Positions 25,649-34,782 of a DNA stretch of 64,000 nucleotides are shown piece by piece; the stretch's first letter is position 1; the number at the start of each line of letters is the position of its first letter. Source of the DNA: an uncultured Anaerolineales bacterium (GTDB lineage Bacteria; Chloroflexota; Anaerolineae; Aggregatilineales; Aggregatilineaceae); contig CAKZOB010000042.1 in the NCBI GenBank assembly GCA_937135955.1, forward strand, positions 186,001-250,000. The letters run 5' to 3'. A model generated the notes under the pieces. That model was not told the origin of the DNA and ran no database searches. It worked only from the letters and a program-made list of their open reading frames with translations. The translations under genes were made by a program, and so were the position numbers.

Positions 25649-25670
25649 CCCAACGCCCAGGAGTGCCGCC

Positions 25671-26480
25671 GTGGAGACGATGCGCAAGCTCTTCCTGCCC
25701 GCCGAGACGCCCCGCGTATTGCTGATTACCGGCGGATCGTCGGGCATTGGCCGCGCCACAGCGCTGCTCTTCGCCGCGCTGGGCGACTGCGTGACTGTCA
25801 TCGGTCGGCGCGCTGATCGGCTGACGGCGCTGGCCCAGGAAGCCGAAGCACAGGGCCTGCCAGGGACGATCCTGCCCATTCCCGCCGACGTGACCGATGC
25901 GGAGGCCATGCGGCGGGCCGTGGCGCTGACGCTGGCGCAGTTCAACCGGCTGGATGTGCTGGTGGCGAACGCCGGCGTGGGGCAACGCGGCCCGCTGGTC
26001 GAAGCGCCCTGGTCGGATATCGAGACGGTGTTGCGCACCAACATTGACGGCATCATTCACAGCGTGCGGGCGGCAGTGCCCGCCATGCGGGCGGGTGGCG
26101 GCGGACATATCGTGCTGGTGTCGTCGGTGCTGGGGCCGGTGCCGGGGCCGTATGTGGCAGCCTACAGCGCCAGCAAAGCCGCCGTGGACGCGCTGGGGCG
26201 CGCCCTGCGCGGCGAACTACGCGCCGACCGCATTCACGTCACTGTGCTGTGGGTGGGGCAGGCGCATACCGAATTCGCCGAAAAGCGCCTGGGGCAACCG
26301 GGCCGTGTTGCCTCCAAATGGCCGACGATGACGCCCGAACAGGTCGCCGGCGGAATCGCCCGCGCCCTGGAGCGCAAGCCGCGCACCATGACCCTGCGCT
26401 GGCAGGACAGTCTGCTGGTGTGGGCCGGGCGACGCTTCCCCACGCTCACTGATCGCCTCCTGGCGCGCATTTACCGTTAG
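25671..26480 (+). CDS. Short-chain dehydrogenase/reductase
   Basis: A 269-residue SDR. The cofactor motif TGGSSGIG is at residues 20-27, followed by RRADRL, ADVTD and NAGVG. Catalytic residues are Ser in VLVSSVLG and YSASK (Tyr and Lys). The basic residues after the second strand (GRRADR) favour NADP(H). GTG 25671 is chosen because AGGAG lies 7 bases upstream; ATG 25680 is possible. Substrate unknown. The C-terminal LTDRLLARIYR helix resembles members that act on lipophilic substrates. Confidence 0.9.
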   Translation: METMRKLFLPAETPRVLLITGGSSGIGRATALLFAALGDCVTVIGRRADRLTALAQEAEAQGLPGTILPIPADVTDAEAMRRAVALTLAQFNRLDVLVANAGVGQRGPLVEAPWSDIETVLRTNIDGIIHSVRAAVPAMRAGGGGHIVLVSSVLGPVPGPYVAAYSASKAAVDALGRALRGELRADRIHVTVLWVGQAHTEFAEKRLGQPGRVASKWPTMTPEQVAGGIARALERKPRTMTLRWQDSLLVWAGRRFPTLTDRLLARIYR

Positions 26481-26495
26481 CGCGTGAGAGATGCT

Positions 26496-26592
26496 CACCA
26501 CAGAGAACACAGAGGGCGCGGAGATTACGCAGAGATTTTGAGACTTTCTCTCCTCTGTGGTTTCTCTGCGTTCTCTGTGCCCTCTGTGGTGA
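26496..26592. repeat. CAGAG-rich inverted repeat between convergent genes
   Basis: Begins CACCACAGAGAACACAGAGG and ends with its complement CCTCTGTGGTG, followed by AAGCTTTTTTT. Both arms continue into CAGAGAT/TCTCTG. It lies between the convergent SDR and gltX genes and would fold as a long hairpin, so it may end transcription from both sides. The same family occurs at 2203-2333, 11036-11079 and 36490-36545. Confidence 0.75.
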
Positions 26593-26608
26593 AGCTTTTT
26601 TTGCGCTC

Positions 26609-28099
26609 TTAAAGCTGCGCGATGGCCCGGCGAATGCGTTTCAGCGCTTCCTCGCGGCCCAGCACTTCCATCGTCTCGAACAGCGGCGGCGAGACCTGCT
26701 GCCCCGTCGTCGCGGCCCGCAGCGCCCCGAAGAGCTGTCCGGTCTTCAGGCCCAGTTCAGCAGCCAGCGCCCGCAGTGCTTCTTCCTGCGCCTTGGCGGA
26801 GAAATCGGGCAGCCCGGCCAGGCGGTCGGCGGCAGCCTGTAGCGCGGCTTTGGTGCTCGCCGCGTCCATGCCCTTCTGAACGATCTCTTCGGCGGGAGGC
26901 GGAGTGAACGACGGCGTGAAGAAAAAGCCCGCCATATCCAGCGCGTCGTTGAGCGTCTTGATGCGCACCTTGATCAGCGGCACCACGCGGCGCATCCGCT
27001 CCAGGTCTACCGGATAGCCCGCCTTCTCGAAGACAGGCAGCAACCGCCGTGCCAGTTCATCGTCGGCCATTTCGCGGATATAGACGCCGTTGAGCCAGTC
27101 GAGCTTCTCGATGGGGAAGGCCCCGCCCGCCGGATTGACGCGCGACAGGTCGAAGCGCTCGATCGTCTCCTGGACGGTGAACACTTCGCGGTCGTCACCG
27201 AAGCTCCAGCCGATGTTGGTCAGGAAGTTCACCACTGCTTCCGGCAGGTAGCCGCCCTCGATGAATTCGTGCACCAGCACGGGTATTTTGCGCCCGCCTT
27301 CGGAAAAGGCCACGCTGCGCTTGGAGAGCTTGCCCTTGCCGCTGGGGTTGAGGATCACCGGCAGGTGCGCGATCTGCGGCATCTCCCAGCCGAAGGCGTC
27401 GTACAGATGTTTGTGAATAGGCGCGGTCGAAATCCACTCTTCGGCCCGCAGGATGTGACTGATCGCCATCAGGTGATCGTCTACCACATTGGCCAGGTGA
27501 TAGGTGGGGTAGCCGTCGGACTTGAGCAACACCAGGTCTTGCAGTTGGCGGTTGTCGAAGGTGATGTCGCCGCGCAGCAGGTCGTGCACGGTCGTTTCGC
27601 CGTCCAGCGGCATCTTGAAGCGAATGACGAACTGACCGCCGGTCTCCTGATGCAGGCGCGCGCGCTCTTCGGGCGTCAGATTGCGGCAGTGCCGGTCGTA
27701 GCCAGGGTCTTGTTTGGCAGCCAGTTGTTGCTGGCGGAGGGCCTCCAGCCGCTCCTCACTGCAATAGCAGCGATAGGCGTGCCCCTGTTCGACCAGCCAG
27801 TTGGCCCAGTACTGATAGAGATGCAGCCGCTCGGACTGAAAATAGGGGCCGTAGGGGCCGCCGACTTCCGGCCCTTCGTCCCAGTCGAGGCCCAACCAGC
27901 GCAGACCATCCAGGAGCAGTCGCAGCGAGTCCGGATCGTAGCGTTTGCGGTCGGTATCTTCGATGCGCAAGATGAACTTGCCGCCGTGATGGCGGGCGAA
28001 TAGCCAGTTGAACAGCGCCGTGCGCGCCCCGCCAATGTGAAACGGTCCGGTGGGGCTGGGGGCAAAGCGCACGCGCACGGAGTCTTGTTGCTCAGTCAC
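26609..28099 (-). CDS. gltX: Glutamyl-tRNA synthetase
   Basis: A 496-residue class I synthetase. Rossmann start VRVRFAPSPTGPFHIGGART carries the HIGH-type motif, and KGKLSKRSVAFSEGG carries the KMSKS-type motif; both are intact. The C-terminal anticodon-binding domain has family length. It charges tRNA-Glu; because the window also encodes GlnRS, discrimination is likely strict. Start at GTG 28099, 8 bases after GAGGAG; an extension upstream lacks support. TATAAT at 28143-28148 gives a leader of about 36 bases. Confidence 0.95.
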   Translation of the reverse strand: MTEQQDSVRVRFAPSPTGPFHIGGARTALFNWLFARHHGGKFILRIEDTDRKRYDPDSLRLLLDGLRWLGLDWDEGPEVGGPYGPYFQSERLHLYQYWANWLVEQGHAYRCYCSEERLEALRQQQLAAKQDPGYDRHCRNLTPEERARLHQETGGQFVIRFKMPLDGETTVHDLLRGDITFDNRQLQDLVLLKSDGYPTYHLANVVDDHLMAISHILRAEEWISTAPIHKHLYDAFGWEMPQIAHLPVILNPSGKGKLSKRSVAFSEGGRKIPVLVHEFIEGGYLPEAVVNFLTNIGWSFGDDREVFTVQETIERFDLSRVNPAGGAFPIEKLDWLNGVYIREMADDELARRLLPVFEKAGYPVDLERMRRVVPLIKVRIKTLNDALDMAGFFFTPSFTPPPAEEIVQKGMDAASTKAALQAAADRLAGLPDFSAKAQEEALRALAAELGLKTGQLFGALRAATTGQQVSPPLFETMEVLGREEALKRIRRAIAQL

Positions 28100-28142
28100 G
28101 GGTGTCTCTCCTCGGTGCTGCGGCACAGGTGCAGCGGGGAGG

Positions 28143-28148
28143 ATTATA
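28143..28148 (-). promoter_or_regulatory. -10 box TATAAT of gltX
   Basis: Perfect TATAAT on the minus strand, 43 bases before the GTG. No matching -35 at the usual distance. Confidence 0.5.
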
Positions 28149-28216
28149 GCAGAAGGGGGACGGCGATTGAACACGCAATTACGGTACAATAGTGGCAAGC
28201 CGTAGGGAGGGAATTC

Positions 28217-28894
28217 ATGGCCAGCCCAACGATCCCCCTGCTCTCAGATCAGATCATCGAGCAACTGATGCGCTCTCCGCGCCTGCCGCAAGTGGCGCAG
28301 CAGCTTCAGGCGATCCTGCAGGCCGAGCAACAGAAACGGCAGCGCTTCTATGACGAGATGACCGAGGAGCAACAAGCGGAATTCAGCAATGGAGAGATTG
28401 TCGTGCAGACGCCAGTCAAATGGCGGCACAGCCAGGCCAGCCAGAATCTGTTCGCTTTGCTGCAAGCCTATGTGCAGAGGCGCGCTCTGGGGTACGTGGG
28501 CCATGAGAAACTGCTGATCTCGCTGACTCGTAATGACTACGAACCAGACATCTGTTTCTTTGGGCAGGCCAAGGCGTCAACCTTCGTCCCAGACCAGACG
28601 CGCTTCCCGGCCCCCGACATGGTGGTGGAAGTGCTCTCGGATTCGACCGAGGCGATTGAGCGTGGCGTCAAGTTCGAGGACTATGCGCTACACGGAGTTG
28701 CAGAATACTGGCTGGTCGCTCCCGACCAGGAAACGGTCGAACAGCATGTGATTGCACGGGGAAGTTACGAGCTGTCTGTCAAAGTCCGGTCGGGCACGAT
28801 TCAGAGCGTTGTAGTAGAAGGCTTCGAAATCCCCGTGCGGGCGATCTTCGATCCCAGTGAACAATTGGCGACCTTGCAGGCACTTTTGCGTTGA
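28217..28894 (+). CDS. Uma2-family (DUF820) putative nuclease-fold protein
   Basis: A 225-residue protein. After an N-terminal helical part of about 50 residues comes a PD-(D/E)XK-like core: EFSNGEIVVQTPVKWRHSQ, YEPDICFF, then PAPDMVVEVLSDSTEAIERG and KFEDYALHGVAEYWLVAPD. The Asp of EPDI and the VVEVLS acidic residue with the later Lys are the probable metal site. These proteins are numerous in Chloroflexota and Cyanobacteria and are often called endonucleases, but their role is unproven. TACAAT at 28185-28190 may be its -10. A hairpin follows the stop. Confidence 0.88.
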   Translation: MASPTIPLLSDQIIEQLMRSPRLPQVAQQLQAILQAEQQKRQRFYDEMTEEQQAEFSNGEIVVQTPVKWRHSQASQNLFALLQAYVQRRALGYVGHEKLLISLTRNDYEPDICFFGQAKASTFVPDQTRFPAPDMVVEVLSDSTEAIERGVKFEDYALHGVAEYWLVAPDQETVEQHVIARGSYELSVKVRSGTIQSVVVEGFEIPVRAIFDPSEQLATLQALLR

Positions 28895-28938
28895 ACTCAG
28901 GACAAACCCATTGAGCGCCCTGAGATGCTGACGCTTGG

Positions 28939-28958
28939 GGGCGAGCCATGACTCGCCC
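28939..28958. terminator. Hairpin between convergent genes
   Basis: Perfect stem GGGCGAG / CTCGCCC with loop CCATGA between the Uma2 gene and the minus-strand hypothetical gene at 28965. It may serve both. Confidence 0.6.
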
Positions 28959-28964
28959 TCATCG

Positions 28965-29885
28965 TTACCACCAGCGGAAACGTGCCCGGCAGGGTTTTTC
29001 CCTCAGGCTTTCGATGTCGCCATGCCCGCCGTAGAAACAGCGCCCCCAGGCGTCTTCGCCCACGAAGACTTCGTTTTCCAGGATACTGGGTGAAGTCTCG
29101 AAGATGTTGATGGGATTCGAGCTATCGCCCACGTCGAACTCTGGAGACGTCACCAGGTAGTAAAGCTGACCAATGCTGCATTGTTCCGCGATGAGATGCA
29201 GCCCCCGCCGCTGGACGACGCTGGCATGGTTGCATTCCTGTAACGAGGGATACATGGCGTGCTTGCCCCGGCTGACATACAGAATTGGGGAGTCGCGGAA
29301 GCAGCGTATTTCGCTGGCGGGGTAAGCTTTGGCGTTGCCGTGCGGGAAGAGCGTGAGTCGGTCAATTTCCCAGTAGCCCTCTTCGCTGGTGGGTCTCAGG
29401 TAGACTTCAAACATTTCCACGTCGCCAAAGTGCGCATCCAGGTCGGCCAGGCCAAAGGCCCACCCCAATACGCGGATCACCGACTTGGAGAGCGAGAAAG
29501 AACGCCCCTCCGCGCCTATACCAATGCGGACACTGGAGGCAGACGCGCCATAGTCTATCTGATAGGCGACTGCCCCACGCCAGACATAGCGCCCGGTGTC
29601 CTCTCTATCCGGAACGATCTGATAGGGGACGATCACCTCTGTCTCCAGATCGGACGGTTCTCCCAGTGAAAAGACCAGCGTGGGGGCGAACTGATCGATC
29701 AGGCGCTGCCGAAAGCCATCGTCGGAAGGCATGCCGATGTACTGAGGAGCGCAGGCTGCTTCTGACAAACCGGTATACTTGGTTCCCCAGTGGTCGAAGA
29801 ACACCGAGGTCAGGGTATAGACAACGCAGTAAGTCAGGAACAGTCGTTGGACGACGGTTCTCGCTTGTTTGCGCCGGGCACTCAT
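28965..29885 (-). CDS. Hypothetical membrane-anchored or secreted protein
   Basis: A 306-residue protein. ATG 29885 follows AAGGGG. A basic start and one hydrophobic segment (about residues 13-30) look like a signal anchor. The rest is soluble, with a phrase ILYVSRGKHAMYPSLQEC that recalls Vps62-type proteins (a His-Ala-x-Tyr pattern), and NPINIFETSP near the end. I cannot confirm a family. TATAAT at 29939-29944 lies 54 bases upstream. Codon composition seems less GC-biased than neighbours, possibly a recent arrival. Confidence 0.65.
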   Translation of the reverse strand: MSARRKQARTVVQRLFLTYCVVYTLTSVFFDHWGTKYTGLSEAACAPQYIGMPSDDGFRQRLIDQFAPTLVFSLGEPSDLETEVIVPYQIVPDREDTGRYVWRGAVAYQIDYGASASSVRIGIGAEGRSFSLSKSVIRVLGWAFGLADLDAHFGDVEMFEVYLRPTSEEGYWEIDRLTLFPHGNAKAYPASEIRCFRDSPILYVSRGKHAMYPSLQECNHASVVQRRGLHLIAEQCSIGQLYYLVTSPEFDVGDSSNPINIFETSPSILENEVFVGEDAWGRCFYGGHGDIESLREKPCRARFRWW

Positions 29886-30190
29886 CGGCGATCCCCTTGT
29901 GGATTTTCTCACACATCCTGTTTGCAACGTGAGTCGGCATTATAGCCGAGGCAACAGAACGGCGGTAGCTGTTGCCGCAGCGGGTTTCAAAGCGGTTGCT
30001 TTCTCCGTACATTGCGGCACAGCGGCGTATCCAGCCAGGGCCATTTGGGCGGGTCGCACGAACCGGTTTCGGATACAGACCACAGCATCGTCCCCGCGCA
30101 TTTCGTCGTTTGTGCACTACGCATTCTCCGCCCGATTTGGTACACTTCAATACCATGTATCGCCCGAAGGTGCGCCGGAGATCAACGACC
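29886..30190. other. Divergent intergenic region, hypothetical gene / glnS
   Basis: 305 bases between divergent starts. It holds a TATAAT on the minus strand at 29939-29944 and TACACT at 30141-30146 as a possible -10 for glnS. A long open frame passes through from 29972 but the glnS similarity begins only at 30191. Nothing else is seen. Confidence 0.5.
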
Positions 30191-31942
30191 ATGCCTGGCA
30201 GTGAATCGGAACTTGACGAACGCCTTGCTTCTGAGGCTGGAGCGGAAGAGGTTGCCGCCCCTGCTAATTTCATTCACGAGATGATCGAAGAAGACATCCG
30301 CACCGGCAGATTCGGCGGGCGGGTGCACACGCGCTTTCCACCGGAGCCAAACGGCTATTTGCACATTGGCCATGCCAAGTCCGTCTGGCTGAACTATGGC
30401 ACCGCACTCAAGTATGGCGGCAAGTTCAACCTGCGCTTCGACGATACCAACCCTACCAAGGAAGAGCAGGAATACATTGACGCCATCATCGAGGACGTGC
30501 GCTGGCTGGGGGCCGACTGGGAAGATCGGCTCTTCTATGCCTCGGACTACTTCGATCAGTTGTACGAGTGGGCCGTTGAACTGATCAAGAAGGGCCTAGC
30601 CTATGTGGACGACCTCAGCGCCGAAGAGATTCGCGAATATCGCGGCACGCTGACCGAGCCAGGCCGCAATAGCCCCTACCGCGATCGTTCGGTGGAGGAA
30701 AACCTCGACCTGTTCGAGCGCATGAAGAACGGCGAGTTCCCCGACGGCTCGCGCGTGCTGCGGGCCAAGATTGACATGGCCTCGCCCAACCTCAACCTGC
30801 GCGATCCGGTGATGTATCGCATCCTGCACGCCGAGCACCCGCGCACCGGCAACAAGTGGTGCATCTACCCCATGTACGACTGGGCGCATGGGCAGTCGGA
30901 CTCCATCGAGGGCATCACGCATTCGATCTGCACGCTGGAGTTCGAGGATCACCGCCCACTCTATGACTGGTTCCTGGACGCGCTGGGCATCTACCATCCG
31001 CAGCAGATCGAGTTTGCCCGCCTCAACCTGACCTATACGGTGATGAGCAAGCGCCGTCTGTTGCGCCTGGTGAACGAAGGCTACGTGCGCGGCTGGGATG
31101 ACCCGCGTATGCCGACCATTTCGGGGCTGCGGCGGCGCGGCTATACGCCGGAAGCGATCCGCGACTTCACCGAGCGCATCGGCGTCTCCAAGGCCAACAG
31201 CGTGGTGGATATTAGTTTGCTGGAGCACTGCGTGCGCCAGGACTTGAACAAACGCGCCGAGCGGCGCATGGCCGTGCTCAACCCGCTGCGGGTGGTGATC
31301 GAGAACTACCCCGACGACCTGGTCGAGGAGATGGAGGCGATCAACAACCCCGAAGACCTCAGCGCGGGCACGCGCAAGGTGCCTTTCTCCAAAGTGCTCT
31401 ATATCGAGCGCGACGACTTTATGGAAGACCCGCCCAAGAAGTTCTACCGGCTGGCCCCTGGGCGCGAAATCCGCCTGCGCTACGCCTATTTCATCACCTG
31501 CACGGGTGTGGTGAAGGACGAGCAGGGGCAGATCGTCGAGTTGCGCTGCACCTACGACCCGGCCACGCGCGGCGGCGATGCGCCCGACGGGCGTAAGGTC
31601 AAGGCGACGCTGCACTGGGTGTCGGCGGCGCACGCCATTGACGCCGAAGTGCGTCTTTACGATCATCTGTTCACCGTGCCCGATCCGTCCGACGTGCCAC
31701 CGGGTAAAGACTTCACCGACCTGATCAACCCGAACTCGCTGCAGGTGCTCGCCGGCTGCAAGCTGGAACCGTCGCTGGCGAACGCGCAGCCCGGCGAGCG
31801 CTTTCAGTTCGAGCGGCAGGGCTACTTCTGCGTAGACCCGGACAGCACGCCGGGGCATCTGGTCTTCAACCGCACCGTCACGCTCAAGGACACCTGGGCC
31901 AAGATTCAGCAGAAGGAACTGGGCGGCGAACAAACGCGCTGA
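30191..31942 (+). CDS. glnS: Glutaminyl-tRNA synthetase
   Basis: A 583-residue class I synthetase, about 30 longer than E. coli GlnRS. Start ATG 30191 after CGGAG. The catalytic domain has [20 protein letters not shown] (HIGH motif), [26 protein letters not shown], then [10 protein letters not shown] as the KMSKS-type loop. The two beta-barrel anticodon-binding domains follow, with [14 protein letters not shown]. It charges tRNA-Gln directly. Bacteria have it patchily and most Chloroflexota rely on the transamidation route, so its presence next to gltX is informative. Confidence 0.95.
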   Translation: MPGSESELDERLASEAGAEEVAAPANFIHEMIEEDIRTGRFGGRVHTRFPPEPNGYLHIGHAKSVWLNYGTALKYGGKFNLRFDDTNPTKEEQEYIDAIIEDVRWLGADWEDRLFYASDYFDQLYEWAVELIKKGLAYVDDLSAEEIREYRGTLTEPGRNSPYRDRSVEENLDLFERMKNGEFPDGSRVLRAKIDMASPNLNLRDPVMYRILHAEHPRTGNKWCIYPMYDWAHGQSDSIEGITHSICTLEFEDHRPLYDWFLDALGIYHPQQIEFARLNLTYTVMSKRRLLRLVNEGYVRGWDDPRMPTISGLRRRGYTPEAIRDFTERIGVSKANSVVDISLLEHCVRQDLNKRAERRMAVLNPLRVVIENYPDDLVEEMEAINNPEDLSAGTRKVPFSKVLYIERDDFMEDPPKKFYRLAPGREIRLRYAYFITCTGVVKDEQGQIVELRCTYDPATRGGDAPDGRKVKATLHWVSAAHAIDAEVRLYDHLFTVPDPSDVPPGKDFTDLINPNSLQVLAGCKLEPSLANAQPGERFQFERQGYFCVDPDSTPGHLVFNRTVTLKDTWAKIQQKELGGEQTR

Positions 31943-32000
31943 ACAGAGACTTCCGCGGTCTGCACGACTTCGGAAGCCTGATCGGTCAGGAGCAACGGCT

Positions 32001-32177
32001 ATGAGACAGGTGATTGTGTATCGCGGCGAAGACGGATACTGGGTCGTCGAGGTGCCAAGCCTGCCAGGCTGCATCAGCCAGGGCAAAACCCGTCAGGAAG
32101 CTCTGGAAAACATCCGCGAGGCCATCGCGCTGTACCTCGAGGAACTGAGCAATCGGGATGGGAACATACATCAATGA
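32001..32177 (+). CDS. HicB-like (UPF0150) small protein
   Basis: A 58-residue protein beginning MRQVIVYRGEDGYWVVEVPS, then LPGCISQGKTRQEALENIRE and AIALYLEEL. This is the HicB partial RNase H fold, in which G-C-x-x-x-G-x-T is typical. It lacks the C-terminal DNA-binding domain of full HicB antitoxins, and there is no hicA next to it. ATG 32001 follows CAGGAG. Its TGA overlaps the ATG of the methylase gene as ATGA, so both are translated together. Confidence 0.8.
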   Translation: MRQVIVYRGEDGYWVVEVPSLPGCISQGKTRQEALENIREAIALYLEELSNRDGNIHQ

Positions 32178-33022
32178 GCGCTCACGAAAACCAGGCCGGG
32201 CCGTTCCTCAAATGGGCGGGCGGCAAAAGTCAGTTACTCGCCCAGTACGACCCCTTCTTCCCGCGCGAGCCAATGCGCGGCTACTTCGAGCCGTTCGTGG
32301 GCAGCGGGGCGGTCTTCTTTCACCTGCGCGGGCGAGGGTTGTTCAGTACCTATTATCTTTCCGAGACCAACGAGGAATTGCTCAACTGCTACCGCGCCGT
32401 GCGCGATCACGTAGACGAATTGATCGCCCGGCTACGCGAGCATCAGGCCCGGCACAGCCGCGACTACTACTACGCCATCCGCAACCTGGATCGCAACTCG
32501 GCCTGGATTCATGCGTCGTTAGTGGAGCGCGCCGCCCGCCTGATCTATCTGAACAAAACCTGCTACAACGGCCTGTGGCGGGTCAACCGGCGGGGGCATT
32601 TCAACGTACCGATGGGGCGCTACAAGAATCCGGAGATCGTCAACGAGGCGCGGCTGCGGGCGGCATCGCGGGCGTTGCAGGGCGTGCATCTGGCCGTAGA
32701 AGACTTCGAGCAGGTGATCCGGCGGGCGGGGCGCGGCGACTTCGTCTACCTCGACCCGCCCTACATCCCCCTCAGCGAGACGGCCAATTTCACCAGCTAC
32801 ACCCAGGACGAATTCGGCGAATACGAGCACCGCAAGCTGGCGCTGGTCTTTGCCGAACTGGATCGCAAGGGCTGCCGGGTGATGCTCAGCAACTCCGACA
32901 CACCCCTGACGCGCGAACTCTACCGCAACTTTCGCATCGAGACGGTGAGCGCCCGCCGCGCCATCAACTCGGCCAGCACACGGCGCGGGGCGATCTCTGA
33001 AGTGGTGGTGTTGAATTATTGA
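32174..33022 (+). CDS. dam: DNA adenine methylase (D12 class)
   Basis: A 282-residue N6-adenine methyltransferase of the Dam type. FLKWAGGKSQ (11-20) binds S-adenosylmethionine and DPPY (194-197) is the catalytic loop; FEPFVGSGAVFFHL, LNKTCYNGLWRVNRRGHFNV and VMLSNSD are also classic Dam phrases. GATC is the probable target but not provable here. No restriction gene is adjacent, so it may be solitary. Expression is coupled to the HicB-like gene before it. Confidence 0.92.
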   Translation: MSAHENQAGPFLKWAGGKSQLLAQYDPFFPREPMRGYFEPFVGSGAVFFHLRGRGLFSTYYLSETNEELLNCYRAVRDHVDELIARLREHQARHSRDYYYAIRNLDRNSAWIHASLVERAARLIYLNKTCYNGLWRVNRRGHFNVPMGRYKNPEIVNEARLRAASRALQGVHLAVEDFEQVIRRAGRGDFVYLDPPYIPLSETANFTSYTQDEFGEYEHRKLALVFAELDRKGCRVMLSNSDTPLTRELYRNFRIETVSARRAINSASTRRGAISEVVVLNY

Positions 33023-33109
33023 GCAGCGGGGCTTGAGCAGAGCGCTTCCCCCTGCCCCTGGACGTGACGTCCCTGAAAGGGCATCCCGGAACTCCAGACC
33101 CTCAACTCA

Positions 33110-34216
33110 TCAGGCGAATTCCCGCATCCGGTGACGCATGATCACGCTCTCTACCAGGCCGACCCCCATCATCATGGTGATCAATGACGACCCACCCGAA
33201 CTGACGAAAGGCAGAGTCAGCCCTGTCACCGGCAAGATGTTGAGATTCATGCCGATCGAGACCATCGTCTGGAAGAAGATCATCCCCCCGACGCCGTAGC
33301 AGATCAGGCTGCCCAACGCGTCGGCGGCCAGCGCAGCCCCGCGCAAAATCCGCCAGATGACAACGCCCATCAGCCCGATGACGGTGACCGCGCCCACGAA
33401 GCCCGTCTCTTCGGCGATCACGCTGAAGATGAAATCGGTATGGCGCACGCGCAGAAAGCGCCCGCGCGTCTGCGAGCCGTTGGCGTAGCCCTTGCCCATC
33501 AGCCCGCCGGAGCCAATGCTGATCAGCGCCTGATCAATGTTGTATTGCGCGTCTTTGTCCGACCCCGGAAAGACGAAAGAGATGATGCGCTGCCGTTGGT
33601 AGCCTTCCATGTTCTCCCACAGCACAGGCATCATCATCATGCCCGCCAGCACGAAGAGCGCCAGATGGCGCAGGCGTAGACCGGCGGCCCACACCATCAC
33701 GAACCACACGAACATGATCACCGTGGTGATGCCCAGGTCGGGCTGAATGAAAATCATGAAGGTGGGCAGGGCAATGTAGCCCAGCGACAGCAACACTGTG
33801 CGCAGTTGGTTCATCTGCTCGTAGCGATCGGCCAGGTGTTGCCCCAGGGCGATCACCAGCAGAATCTTGGCCAGTTCCGACGGCTGCACCTGCAGGCCGA
33901 CGTTGAGCCAGCTTTGCGCGCCCGCCGCGCCCACCGCTCCCAGCACGGCCACCAACGCCAGAATGAACAGGATGAACAGATACAGGAAAGTGTGAATGCT
34001 GCCCAGCAGGCGGTAGTCAATGGAAGCCATCAGCAGCAGGATGATCACGCCGACGATGCCAAACTGTATCTGGCTGGGCACCCGGTTGATCAGATCGGGG
34101 TCTACGGCGTCGAGCGTCGCGCTGCGGATGAACAGAATGCCGATGATGATCAGCAGGATCGTCACGCCGAACAGGACGAAATCGAAATCACGCCACACAT
34201 TGGGCCTGGCCTGCAT
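33110..34216 (-). CDS. rodA: RodA, SEDS peptidoglycan glycosyltransferase
   Basis: A 368-residue protein with about ten membrane segments. SEDS signatures: VGLQVQPSELAKI, FIQPDLGIT, VFPGSDKDAQYNIDQALISI with GSGGLMGKGYANG, HTDFIFSVIAEETGF, and GMNLNILPVTGLTLPFVSSGGSS. The last two identify RodA/FtsW; the mre and PBP2 context and the short loops favour RodA. It polymerises glycan strands in the cylinder wall together with PBP2 (43925-46216). TATAAT at 34258-34263 gives it an independent promoter downstream of minE. Confidence 0.93.
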   Translation of the reverse strand: MQARPNVWRDFDFVLFGVTILLIIIGILFIRSATLDAVDPDLINRVPSQIQFGIVGVIILLLMASIDYRLLGSIHTFLYLFILFILALVAVLGAVGAAGAQSWLNVGLQVQPSELAKILLVIALGQHLADRYEQMNQLRTVLLSLGYIALPTFMIFIQPDLGITTVIMFVWFVMVWAAGLRLRHLALFVLAGMMMMPVLWENMEGYQRQRIISFVFPGSDKDAQYNIDQALISIGSGGLMGKGYANGSQTRGRFLRVRHTDFIFSVIAEETGFVGAVTVIGLMGVVIWRILRGAALAADALGSLICYGVGGMIFFQTMVSIGMNLNILPVTGLTLPFVSSGGSSLITMMMGVGLVESVIMRHRMREFA

Positions 34217-34257
34217 ATCAGTACCCTTTGAGCTACCAATACAACCCGGACGGGCCG

Positions 34258-34263
34258 ATTATA
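34258..34263 (-). promoter_or_regulatory. -10 box TATAAT of rodA
   Basis: Perfect TATAAT on the minus strand, 41 bases before rodA ATG. Confidence 0.5.
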
Positions 34264-34379
34264 CCGATTGCAGCGGGGAGGTCAACGAGACACGGGGCGT
34301 GCCACAAGGGCAGCGGGGAGTGGACGGTCTCCGCCCTAGGCTGCCCATCGCTGCAACAAAGAGCATGGCCTGGGGATAT

Positions 34380-34763
34380 TCATTCGGTTTGGGGCGCAGC
34401 CGCTTCGTCCACCGGCACCCCCTCGGCAGCAGCTTCTTGTGGGGTGTCGAGCGCTGCGGGGGGTGTCTCTAGAGCGGCGCTGCTCTCTTCCGCGACCGTC
34501 TGGTAACGGTGATCGCGCTGCAGGGGAATATCCGCCACCAGGTAATTCTTGCGATCGCGCTGCTCGAACTTGATCTCGACTTCCATCTCGTCAATGTGCA
34601 CGTAGCGCTTGATCACGCTGATCAGCTCGGTCTGCAATTCCTGGAGCTTCTCCGGCGATAGATCGCTGCGGTCGGAGACCAGCACCAGCTTGAGCCGCTC
34701 TTTGGCGATCTCGGCGCTGGTGGGTTCGCGGCGTCCTTTGATCCGCTCAAGTATGGAGGTCAT
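34380..34763 (-). CDS. minE: Cell division topological specificity factor MinE
   Basis: A 127-residue protein. The N-terminal 90 residues match MinE: LERIKGRREPTSAEIAKERL, LVLVSDRSDLSP, ELISVIKRYVHIDEMEVEIK. The remaining 37 residues are an Ala/Glu/Pro-rich tail not found in short MinE proteins. It stimulates MinD ATPase and drives pole-to-pole movement of MinCD. ATG 34763 follows GGGGTGAGG, 19 bases after the minD stop. A longer upstream frame is not supported. Confidence 0.93.
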   Translation of the reverse strand: MTSILERIKGRREPTSAEIAKERLKLVLVSDRSDLSPEKLQELQTELISVIKRYVHIDEMEVEIKFEQRDRKNYLVADIPLQRDHRYQTVAEESSAALETPPAALDTPQEAAAEGVPVDEAAAPQTE

Positions 34764-34782
34764 CGGCAACCTCACCCCTTCG

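Noticed and set aside
28167-28190. TTGAAC and TACAAT as a complete promoter of the Uma2 gene
   Set aside because: Spacer is only 12 bases; only the -10 is considered possible.
29972-30190. N-terminal extension of glnS
   Set aside because: Basic low-complexity residues with no similarity to GlnRS; start at 30191 has a ribosome site and the family N-terminus.
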